DNA from: Paratinospora sagittata
Lineage: Eukaryota; Streptophyta; Magnoliopsida; Ranunculales; Menispermaceae
NCBI GenBank assembly: GCA_035771175.1
Contig: CM069607.1
Coordinates: 6,631,501 to 6,695,500 of the forward strand
DNA length: 64,000 nucleotides
Reading direction: 5' to 3'
The position numbers were made by a program, and so were the translations under genes. Below, piece after piece: positions 47,069 to 57,058 of the stretch. The notes below the pieces were generated by a model. The model saw only the letters and a list, made by a program, of their open reading frames with translations, did no database searches and was not told the DNA's origin. How positions within the stretch are numbered: the stretch's first letter is position 1; the number at the start of each line of letters is the position of its first letter.

Positions 47069-47472
47069 ATCTCTTGTTTAGAAAACATAAACTTGATCTA
47101 TTTCTCATTCTTAGTAGAAAATATTTTATTCATTGTATTGTTTGTTGGATTAGTTAAATTTCAAGCAAATTCTTAGTAAACACAAAAATATGAAATTTCT
47201 CATGTCATAATGGACAATCTTTAATTTTGTGCATAGTTTCTTGGATTATTTAAATTTCTAGCATATGATTCTTCATTTTAGTTTTTAATATTTGTATATA
47301 GTCAAGAAATTGAGATGTACTTTTTATGCAACAAAGCAGTCATGTTATATATATTTTTTCGAATAAGGTTTTTATTATTAATTGTATATTTGAAAATTCT
47401 CATAAATTCATGGTTGGATCAATTATTCATTAATTATAATATCTTTTTTCCATCTTCAACAAATTTCTTAAG
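47069..47472. other. AT-rich spacer after the Helitron gene
   Basis: No coding potential seen. It could contain the Helitron 3' end, but no clear hairpin-CTRR was identified. Confidence 0.45.
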
Positions 47473-49264
47473 ATGTGTTCTATGAAATATAATGGGGTCC
47501 ATGCTGCAGCAAAGATAATCAATCGATCATCCTTGGTTGAATGTGCTGTAAACATTCGTAATAAGATTGGGAACAATGAGAAATTAAGATGTATGATCCA
47601 AAACACATGCTTTGGAGAGCTAATCATGGGCATTCAAGCAGGATTCACAATTTCATGCCCAATTATTTACAACCTTTTGCTACGAGAGATTGATTCTCCT
47701 ACAAATAATGGCATTCACTTCTTTAACTAAGGACATACCCTTTCTTTTGATACTAATGCATTCTACAATGTAACAAGATTGAAGATAGGGGAAGCAAAGA
47801 AGTTAGAGACAACTGGCAATAATAGTATTTCTAAAAAACTCTTCCGAGGTCGACGGTTTTTCAAGAAGAAAGAAATAGAAAAAAGGTTTCTAAATATCTC
47901 AACTGAAGACTTGGATCTCTTTTTGAAATTGAGTCTCATCTATTTTTTGGAACTTGGTCTTCTTGGGTCATTAAAGGAAAAAGTAATTGACGAAAGCCAT
48001 CTTTGTCTTGTCGATAATGTATCGGAATTCAATGATTATCCTTGGGGAACCATTTGCTTCGACCAGACACTAATGTTCCTTAAAAAGGCCCTACAACCAT
48101 GTCACGCAGAAAACACTCCTTATAGCTCGAAATAATACCACATTATTGGCTGCCCTTTTGTCATACATGTATTAGTTGTCTCATCTAGTTATTTCATTAC
48201 TAATTATTGTTAATGTTTTATATTAATAATTTGATATTTATTTTTGACAATTATAGGTGTTGGCTTATGATTGTATCCCCCAATTAGGTTAAAGCTGGGC
48301 AAAAAACAAAGGTCCACATTTGGACAATGTTCCATCTTTAATAAAGTGGACAAGCAAGAACCAACCATCATTTGAAGATATTGCTACTATCTGCAGTAGC
48401 AAAGAAGTATGTACTTCCAATTTGTAAATTTTATTATTTGATTTTAGTTAATAGAGTTATATAGTGCATAACATGCAATAACATGCATGCAATGTATAAC
48501 TACAGGTGTATAAAATGGTGCCACATCTTGAAGATAACAAGATGGAACAACAAGACCCTGAAAAATCAAAGCAAGACAATAGTGTATGTCCTAAGAAGAA
48601 TTTGCATGATGTTCCTAAATTGTTGTCCCTTGCCCAGCAAATGGATCGAATGTCTAACGAGATCACTACACTTAGGAATGAACATGCGACATTCAGGGTG
48701 GAGGTCATGCAAAAAATAAATACAAGATTTTTTGGAATTAAGCAATTCTTACGCGATCTTTTAGATGATGAGTTTGGCAGGAATAAGAAAAGATCATGGG
48801 ATTCCAAGGATGAGAGTAAGGATGACATGATAGTTTCAGATGGATGCGAAAGAGATGATCACATCGAGGGTGAGACAAGAGTCATAGAGGAGAGTGCTGA
48901 GGATGTTGATAATGATGGAGATGATACTATAGATTCAACTGAGAAGGGAGCAACTTCTGTGGTTGCATATTCACAACCGAGTATGAAATTGCATGAGGAA
49001 GTGAGGGCCCGTCGTATGGCAAAGCGATCAACATTCATAAGGTCACCATACACAAACCCCATCAAGAAAATATCAAAGCAAAACATTAGACCTTATGACC
49101 TAGAAGAAGGGTATGACATGGATGCTTGGTTGAAATTTACAACTTGGATGAAAGTTGATGATAAAGATGTTGCTGATATAGAGGCCTGCATTTGTGATCG
49201 AGAATGGTTCAAGGGTTTGGTCACTTCGAATTTTTGGATTGTAGATTCCGTATGCTCTTTATAA
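47473..49264 (+). pseudogene. DUF1985/Ulp1-type gene remnant
   Basis: Bases 47,473-48,135 form one frame with a single stop at 47,728. It contains IQNTCFGELIMG, IYNLLLREIDS, GHTLSFDTNAFYNVTRLKIG, LSLIYFLELGLLG and FNDYPWGTICFDQTL, the hallmarks of the plant DUF1985 domain. A further exon-like piece at 48,257-48,410 (VLAYDCIPQLG, then a stop, then KWTSKNQPSFEDIATI) fits the following region of the family. The frame at 48,506-49,264 is acidic and charged, then has the FIRSPYTNPIKK type linker and WFKGLVTSNFWIVDS, which usually precedes the Ulp1 (C48) cysteine protease domain. The catalytic His-Asp-Cys part is not found. In plants this gene type often travels in Mutator-like and other transposons. 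Confidence 0.75.
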
Positions 49265-49510
49265 TCCTTGTGTTAGTTTGCAATATATTTATCATCTTTT
49301 TCAACTTGACTAATGATTCAATGTTTGGTGTCGCATATCAATGGATGTATATGGGCATTACGATCACAATTATCTAGTAATAAAGCTAGATTGCCCCGTG
49401 TATATGTAATCGACCTACTTTTTGTGGTAAATTGTCTTCAACTATTACATACTATTAGGATGTGGGGTTTATTAAAATTTAATTTGATAACTGAACGTGT
49501 ATATTTACAG

Positions 49511-49699
49511 GAGCAATTGAAAGGACTATATGATCAACACTTGAAAGAGAATGAGCATACAAAGAGTCCGGTTCAATTCACCATCACTGACCCCACGACA
49601 ACAACTTTGCATTACGCACTTGGTATTCATCCAAAAGAAAATCCTGTTCGGCTATTTGCAGAAGCAGATAAAGTACATTTATTTCTAAATGTTGGTTGA
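49511..49699 (+). pseudogene. Exon-like frame of unknown origin
   Basis: After a TTTACAG acceptor-like site, 63 codons are open (contains GLYDQHLKENEHTKSPVQF and ALGIHPKENPVRLFAEADKV). It has protein-like composition and follows the Ulp1-type remnant, but I recognise no domain. It may be a late exon of that gene. Confidence 0.3.
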
Positions 49700-49858
49700 C
49701 ATGTAAAAATATGTTATTAATCTTGGTTGTATGATTGAATTTTGTTTGTTGTCATGCAAATTATTTTTTGCTATAATGTTTGGCATAGTCACTGGGTTGC
49801 AATTCAAATCGACATCCAGAATCATAGTCACTGGGTTGCAATTGAAATCGACATCCAG

Positions 49859-50220
49859 TGTCACACCCTGGGTTGCACAGCGTGCCCCCTACCCAGGTGC
49901 GGGCGCACCACCACGACCTCAGCCGTGTGGCGAACGCCTAGCCATTATGGATCCATAATATTGTCCCATCTCGGCCAGCCACACCACACAAGGATGCCGG
50001 TCACCGAGATCATTTATCCCCCTGCACAATCCACAGCACAGGGAGGGCCTCCCCCAAGTTCGAACTCGCAACCTCTTCCTCATAAGGTTAGATTTCGCAT
50101 CCATTGAACCATTGGCTCAATGGGTACTCAAGTTGCGAAATCTAACCTTATGAGGAAGAGGTTGCGAGTTCGAACTTGGGGGAGGCCCTCCCTGTGCTGG
50201 CTCAATGGGTACCCATCATT
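49859..50220. repeat. LTR-start-like block and 66-bp palindrome
   Basis: TGTCACACCCTGGGTTGCACA at 49,859 resembles 17,607-17,626 and looks like a gypsy LTR start. The block then ends in a perfect inverted repeat: 50,034-50,099 and 50,134-50,199 are exact reverse complements, separated by 34 bases. The arm contains GAGTTCGAAC, a B-box-like motif, and the loop contains TGGCTCAATGGGTA, an A-box-like motif repeated at 50,198-50,211. Confidence 0.8.
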
Positions 50221-51107
50221 TTCTTGTCTACCCCCATCACTTGTTGTTGTTGTTGTTTTTTCATGCAATTTTATTCATGAAATGGGTGATTATACATGTT
50301 TTTTGTGTGAAAAAAACATCTAAAAGCTTGTCATCGCAGCGAGCTTCCGACGTAGGTTCCGCCACACAGGATTGAACCAGAGTGCTATTTTTTTCCCAAA
50401 AAAAAGTTAAAGAACCATTTGAATACACCAAAAACTTACCTTTTGCTTGATGTACGTCGTCACCGAAGTTTGATTCTTGTGCCATAATGCCACCAAAAGG
50501 TGTTGATGGTGAAAATTTTTGAATGCCCTAACCTTTTAAAATAAAGTTTTTAAAATCTTCTCAAAATGATTTAAACCTTTCAAAGATGAATCTTAGAGGT
50601 TTGAAATAGTACTTACAAGCAAAAGAATGTGTAAATTAGAGAAGTGATTGAAGAAGGATGAAGATGAACAAAATGAAAAAGACACCAGTAGGTTTAGTGG
50701 GTGGGTGGCAGAGATAGTAAAAAAATTCAAAATAAGGTCATTTTCGTCATTTGACAGGAGGGTAGTTTAGGAAAGTCATTTTTTTGGTTTTGTGGGGTGA
50801 TGCCAGGGGATACGTGGGGGTGTTAAACCAACAACCCTCCATTTTTATTATTAATTTTTTTGGTAACTTTCAGCCCACCTTTATTCACATGCAACGCACA
50901 TGACCATGGACTATTCTATTTAACCAGTTATATATATATTGTAATTTATTTCTTACAAAAAAGAAAGAACTACATTTATATTATAAGAATACTTGAATAG
51001 TTGACGGGTGAAGCCTTTTTTGTTTATCCAAAATGTCTTTAACGAGATTATGTTAAATTTAAAAATAATTTTTTTATTTTATCATCAATTAAAGTAGTTT
51101 TGAGTAA
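50221..51107. other. Spacer
   Basis: A (GTT)n run lies at 50,239-50,256. No supportable gene; a 74-codon - strand frame at 50,261-50,485 has no domain. Confidence 0.45.
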
Positions 51108-51238
51108 TGCTTGACTAACACGCTTTGTTGACATTGTCCTTGTGAGTTGTTGGATTACCTCGAATCACGTGTTGATGCATGATTCAAGGCAATCTAACAA
51201 CTCTAAGGGGCAATGTCAACAAAGTGTATTTGTCAAGT
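51108..51238. repeat. Imperfect 60-bp-arm hairpin (MITE- or miRNA-precursor-like)
   Basis: Arm 1 is 51,108-51,167 and arm 2 is 51,180-51,238, with a 12-base loop. TTTGTTGACATTG...TTGTTGGATTACCTCGAATCA pairs with TGATTCAAGGCAATCTAACAA...CAATGTCAACAAA. It is preceded by GAGTAATGC, which also precedes a related half-hairpin at 32,961-33,030. Confidence 0.8.
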
Positions 51239-51599
51239 GTGTTGGTAAAATATTTTCCAATAGTTATTTGTACTTAACTACTCACAGTTTTTCTCATATT
51301 TTCTATATTCTAAGTTTTTCGGGTAGTCACCACTTATAAACAATCTTTGGGGCCATCTTTACAAATTTGAGATGAATCATTACTTGTCTTCTTGTTGATA
51401 GGTTTTGTGGGTTTATTGTTTTATTCGTGTTTTCTTTCCTTTGCTCTGAACAATCAAAGTCTTAAATTTAGGGGTATTTGATAACTAGGTTTTTAGGTGT
51501 GTTATATGTCATAGTTTCGGTTTGTTATATTTCGGTTTTCACATTTATATGTCATTTTATGTGAATGTTTGGATAGTTTTTAATCTTGGTGTATGTTTG

Positions 51600-53031
51600 A
51601 TTTTGTAGGTTCTAAAGTGGTCTAAAAGTGATATGAAAGTGGTGAACAAGTGGCAAAGCAATGGAGTGGAAAAACATATGCAAAGCAAGCCGAAGAAGTG
51701 TAAGAAATCGGCTAAAAAAAAGGAAAAAGAACCAAAAATCAGCGTAGCGCCCAAGGACAAGCGCCGCGGCACTAAGACGACTTTGAGATCGGATTTTCCT
51801 ACTTCGAATAGGATTTTCACTCCAACTTTTGTGGTTTTTCATCCAACTTTCTCCTACATATAAATACATCATGAATGAAGGTTTTAAGGGACAATAGAGA
51901 AGAGATCCATTGAAGGAGAATAAAAAAAACAAGTGCGAGAAATGAAAGAAAGCGGAGAAGCCAATTCAAGCGTTGGTGGAAGTTCATAATTTCTTCCTTC
52001 TTTTCTCTCGTGTTTGATTTTTCTATGATGTTTGATACTATGGATTTTGAGTTTTTATTTATAGTTATGGGCTAGAGTTTTTAGGTTTGCAATTGGATAT
52101 TAGCATTGTGATTTGAATGCATTACAATGGGTTTGTAACCTCGAACTTACTTAGGCTTACTAGAGTAAGTAGAGTACGAGATCGATTATATTGGGGTAAA
52201 CCACTAGGAATGTAGACTCGCATGAGTAACCGCGAAAGTACTCATGGGCATTGGTGTTATCCTAGTTATGGGTAATATCCTAAGTGGTATGGATAAAAGA
52301 GGACCGGTACTCTCCTTATTGATGCATAATGAGAAGTAGACTCGTTCATTTACTTGAATGAGATATGCGAGAATATGTTTTCATTGAAATATGCATTGTT
52401 TAAAATGTATAGAGTGATGTAATATATCTTGATCATGTATTGGTATTTAATGTTTGCATACATATGGTTGATATAGTTTTAAATGCCATGTTTTATATGG
52501 ATGCATATATAACGTCATTGGTAGGTTATTCACAGAGCTTGTTGTAGCTCATCCAAATTCTTTTTCATTATAGGTAGTGATTATAAAGGCAAGGGCAAGG
52601 CTATAGGTGAGTGATCTTTGCTTGCTACTGTTGATGTATGCATAAGAAAGCGAAAGATTTGGATATACTTTCATACTTTGTATATACGTATAACACTACC
52701 TATATTATGTATAAATGTACAGTGGGTGAATATATGGTTTTGAAAGCTTATGATAAATGGAATGCTTGATATATGATGGTTTAGAAATAATAGAAATAAT
52801 AGAAATGATATATGTGTGTTTGTTATCTTGATATTTGGTTTGTGGAAAATGAGTATGGTTAATCAGGTATATGTGAGACCCTGTATTTATGAGGAGATTT
52901 TATCAAAAATTTTAGTAAATTTGGAGTATTGGAAGGCTGACAAAATATCATATATGTATGTGGACGTATATGGTATTTTGTATCAGTCGTGACGTCACCC
53001 TACGGAAGGGGTCGCGACAAGTGGTTTGAAT
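51600..53031 (+). repeat. Gypsy-type LTR and leader-like sequence
   Basis: The landmark TTATTCACAGAGCTTGTTGTAGCTCATCC is at 52,526 and the block ends GGGGTCGCGACA at 53,031, in the style of the LTR that ends at 9,750. A Lys-rich 76-codon frame at 51,633-51,863 lies in a stretch with GCGCCGCGGCAC and is probably leader, not a gene. The left boundary is undetermined. Confidence 0.45.
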
Positions 53032-53868
53032 ATTCTATGTCTAGAATTACCCCACTGGTTGTAAGGTGCTTCGACACGCCGCCTGGGATGATCATTGTTT
53101 GGAGGACGTGATCTTGAAGTGGAAGCTATGCCCCTACATGGGAGGATCTTTAGATTTACGTAGTGGAAGCTTGGACTAGAATAAGAGAATATGAGAATGA
53201 AATGATAGGCTTTTACTTTGCATGATTATATGATGAATGCATGCTATATTTATGTGTTATATGCTTTATTCATCTATTGGCATTGTCATGCATACATGAG
53301 TTTTAATGATGAGTGTTGGATGAAATAATTGAACTCTATTCACTGGGTATCGTTGGCTCACTCTTTCACTTCCCTTTTTTAGGTTTCCAACCTCAGATAA
53401 AGGCCAGTGAATTGTTATCGGTTGAGACCTAGCTAGAGGTGGAGCATAGGTCTTTGATGTGAGTGATGGGAGGTTACTTTTGGATGAATGCAATCACTTT
53501 TGTATTTTTGTAATCATATGTACATATATAACACCTATCTTCAACTTGACTAGACGATGAGGAGGGATGTACATGTGTTTAATTATGTTGGGTTTTGACT
53601 ATAGTATGATGTGTTCCTTTTGTATATTGGAGTTGTAATTGTCTATGAAATGTTTATATAGTTGTGGATAGTAGAACTGCACAGGTACGTCCATAGGTTG
53701 ATCTTTGAGATAAAACTCTATTGGGAGCTAGTTAAGGCTAGTAGGGTCTCAGTCATCCCATGGATGATATGAGGTGGTTGGGAATGCCTACATTGGGTGT
53801 TCTGCCCCGGCATTTTCCATTTTGTCCCTCTGAGGATAGTGGTCTGGGGTCGGGGGACGCCACAACAT
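53032..53868 (+). repeat. Second gypsy-type LTR
   Basis: The landmark TATTCACTGGGTATCGTTGGCTCAC is at 53,337, followed by TTTTTTAGGTTTCC. The block ends GGGACGCCACAACA near 53,868. It follows the previous LTR directly, without internal coding sequence. Confidence 0.45.
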
Positions 53869-55005
53869 GTGTTTAAAATAATGAAATTTGATTCCTTAAA
53901 TGATGCGTCTAATAGTCTTCATGGTATGTGTTCAAACCATTTGGATCAATCCTCTTTCGTTTTTTCTCTAATTAAGAGTTTTTTTTTTTTTTTGAGAAGA
54001 TAAATAGTTAATAAAAACTAATAGGACAAAAAACAGACCTCTAGGGTCACTTCTACCATTAATTCTCAATAGACTATCATGGTGCTCATCAATATAATTA
54101 ATAGACTATTATAAATACAGACACATGAAGCAGATGTGATGGATGGTACCAAGATTCTAAAAGCAATTAATATTCGATCTAGATTTGTTAAAGAACGACG
54201 AACACTTGAATTTTTATCAAGTTCAGATGGCATTTTGAACAAATAATTGAACTTTTGTTGGCCAAAGAGATTAAAGACTTGAAGAAATTTATTACTCTTT
54301 TTTGTGGGATCAATACAATTCAATAAAGTAAGTATAATAATTTTACCTAAATACAAAAAATAATTAATTGTGTCATTTCATCCTATCATAGCCCTATTTG
54401 CTATAATATTTTATGAAAAAGTGCTAAAATTAACCAGTTTTCCAAAAAGGGTGTCCTCAATCAATTTTTCTAAGGTATTACAATTGAAAAATGTTATGGA
54501 GATTAAAATCTTCACACCATTTGCTACAAATCTTATATGCGAAAGTTTCACATTAAATTTGTAATTTTCTTAAAAAATGTGTTATATTGAAGAATTAAAG
54601 TTTAAAAAAGAATTAAAGTTTAAAAAAAGAATTAATGTGAAAATTTTATGTAACAATAATTTATAGTAATTGGTGTGTTAACATTCACACATTTTGAAAG
54701 GAAATTATTATAAAACCAAGAGAAGGAAGTTTTTTGATAAGGATATATTATTATATGTATCCAATATATATGTGCTTCAAGCGTAAATTCAACTATACAT
54801 TACATGTACCCAAGTTCCTTTGGATCATCGATCCTCAAACCACTCAATACACACGTCTCAATAATAGTTCAAAGGACTTGGCACACATGCCGCCAGACGA
54901 AGCTGAATCTCATGCCCAAATCCCTTCAGCTTATTCAAATATATACACAAGAATCCATTATAAACATACATATGCATACATCAAGATCTAGTAACATGAA
55001 GTAGA
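53869..55005. other. Spacer before the ankyrin-type remnant
   Basis: AT-rich. No exon could be supported, although 54,110-54,300 has some codon-like composition. Confidence 0.4.
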
Positions 55006-56845
55006 TCACCGATCGCCAATCAAATGTAACATCATGGGGATAAACCAGCTGGAGATGGGAAACAGGCGGTGAAACTCGTGCGAAAACAATATATGGAGTA
55101 CGAGGAAAAGCAATAAAACCATGAAGCTCAAGAGGATGCTTATGCCCAACATGACGTAGGAAAGGGATGGGAGTTTAGTCATCGTTGAAAACACGCCAAC
55201 TGCAAACGCCATAGCCATGAACACTAGAGCAAGACCCAACAGTACCGAGCATGGTCGCAATGCCAAAGCCAATGACTCGAAGTCACTTGTTAGTGCAGCC
55301 CTTGCAAGGATAACTATTATAATGATAGAGCTGTACATAGCCAGAGTGTTGCAAATCGTAAATATGTAGAATGTTGTCTTAGATAGAAGAGTAGCCATGC
55401 CTTTGTTTGGGCCATCGCTCTCATAACCTCCAGGGACTGTGAAACCTGCTGCAAAGGTTATGGTTAAGATGAGTGTTGCCACTACCAAAAATGTATTGAT
55501 CCAATTATTGTAGTACTTTAATTTGCTCTTATTTTCCGGGTCATGGTTTTCCTTTGACTCCTGTGGATCTCCAGATCCTGAAAGTTCTTGTCCTTTGGAG
55601 TACTTCTCGTGGTCTTACTTCTTTTGCCTGGCTTGGTGATGAACGTGGTGCATGTGCAGGTTTCAAGGCTTTGTAAGTCATAAGCTGTGGATGGAATAAG
55701 AGATTAATCAGTTGATTAGTTTGGAACAAATGCCTTGAAGAACTATATATATAACATTAAGTAGTGTGGCATGGGAATTGTCATCCATATACTATATGGT
55801 AATCCATGGAACTTCTATGAATTAATATTCTCTGTAGCTTGGGGGAAAAAAGAAAATTTGTGGTATACCTAGTGCAAGAAGATTTCACTAGATTGTGGAG
55901 GGTCATGAGAAAGGATAATGACACAGCCTTCTTACTTTCATATTATATAGAGAAGCTATTTCTAGATCCAAATTTTATGACATGTAATCTAGTTCACGGT
56001 AAACTGACCTTAATTGTTGTACCAATGTCCATGCATCCTTGAGTAATGATCTCAATCTAACATTAATTAAATTGTCTCAAATCATGTTATATATTAGAAA
56101 ATGATTCAATACAATTCAATACCAAGTGCAATGATGACAACCATGTTTGTGTCATCAATGTCACTTTAATATTATTTAATGCCGTCAATACGTACTCAAA
56201 TATTTTAGTATTAGGTAGTGCATTGATGTTAGGGGGATCAAAAACCTCGTTACTCCACTACAACTCTACAAGTGACTCTCATTAGATTTATAACTTTAGT
56301 ACACCAAATTCCTATCATCTTTAATAAAGCTACAAATTAATCTAATGCAAAGAATGTCACTCTAAATTTGTAGTAATTGGTATGAAGTTTTGAATCCCCT
56401 TGGCAATGTTTCTCTTTATGAAAATAAGTCAAGCAATTCTCATATAAACGTATACCTGTCAAAATCGAGGTGGGGCACAAATCTTCCTCTCACAAATGTC
56501 CATTGTTGTTTCATGTTTGTTGTTTTTTTCGGCTATCAAAGTCTTCTTGTTTTTCAAGAGAAGAGCAACGACAATAGGTTGCCAGTGGATTGTAGCCAAA
56601 TGTAAAAGAGTATTTCTGTCTTCATCTAATTTAGCGTCTAGATGTTGTTTGAACCCATTCAGTTTGAGCAAGTACTCGGCTATCTTCTCGTTGCGAGTGT
56701 TAATAGCAACGTAAAGAGCATTCTGCTTATGTTTGTTAAGTATATCCCCTGCATCCTCAATGAACTTAACCATATTTTTTAGTACTTCAAGGTGGTATGG
56801 GATACTTGAATACGGAGGGTATAAGTGAAAGTTTGGGAATTTTCT
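55006..56845 (-). pseudogene. Ankyrin-repeat/PGG-domain membrane protein remnant (ACD6-like type)
   Basis: Two blocks on the - strand. The 5' block (about 56,840-56,490) encodes two ankyrin-type repeats, seen as NALYVAINTRNEKIAEYLL and RNTLLHLATIHWQPIVVALL, and ends at a GTGAGA donor. The 3' block is open from 55,614 to the stop at 55,006. It starts a PGG domain with YYNNWINTFLVVATLIL and FTVPGGYESDGPNKG and contains about four hydrophobic membrane segments. Known ACD6-like proteins join several ankyrin repeats to such a domain and act at membranes in defence signalling. Here most repeats and the 5' end are missing, and no acceptor clearly links the blocks across ~0.9 kb, so a fragment or pseudogene is likely. 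Confidence 0.75.
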
Positions 56846-57058
56846 TTATACCATTATTGTGCGGTGTGTTGTTTGTTTGTTTGTTTGTCTTGTTTACATG
56901 TATCAAAACCAAATCCTGTACCCTATGACAATCATGGATTGCCAAAATTTTATTAAACCTAGAAACTGAACCAATAAGATCATTTTATTTTTGAGAACTT
57001 AGAATTCTGAATCTAGAGTCACCCTAAACGAAAATAATTATCTTGTGTAGTACTAAAG
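56846..57058. other. Junction spacer before gypsy pol
   Basis: GTTT repeats lie at 56,871-56,888. There is no gene. The gypsy protease active site expected here is absent, so the pol gene was cut at about 57,060. Confidence 0.5.

Noticed and set aside
47069..47472. Helitron 3' terminus
   Set aside because: No convincing hairpin followed by CTRR was found.
50101..50211. tRNA gene or full SINE at the palindrome
   Set aside because: A- and B-box-like motifs are present but no cloverleaf, poly(A) tail or target duplication can be drawn.
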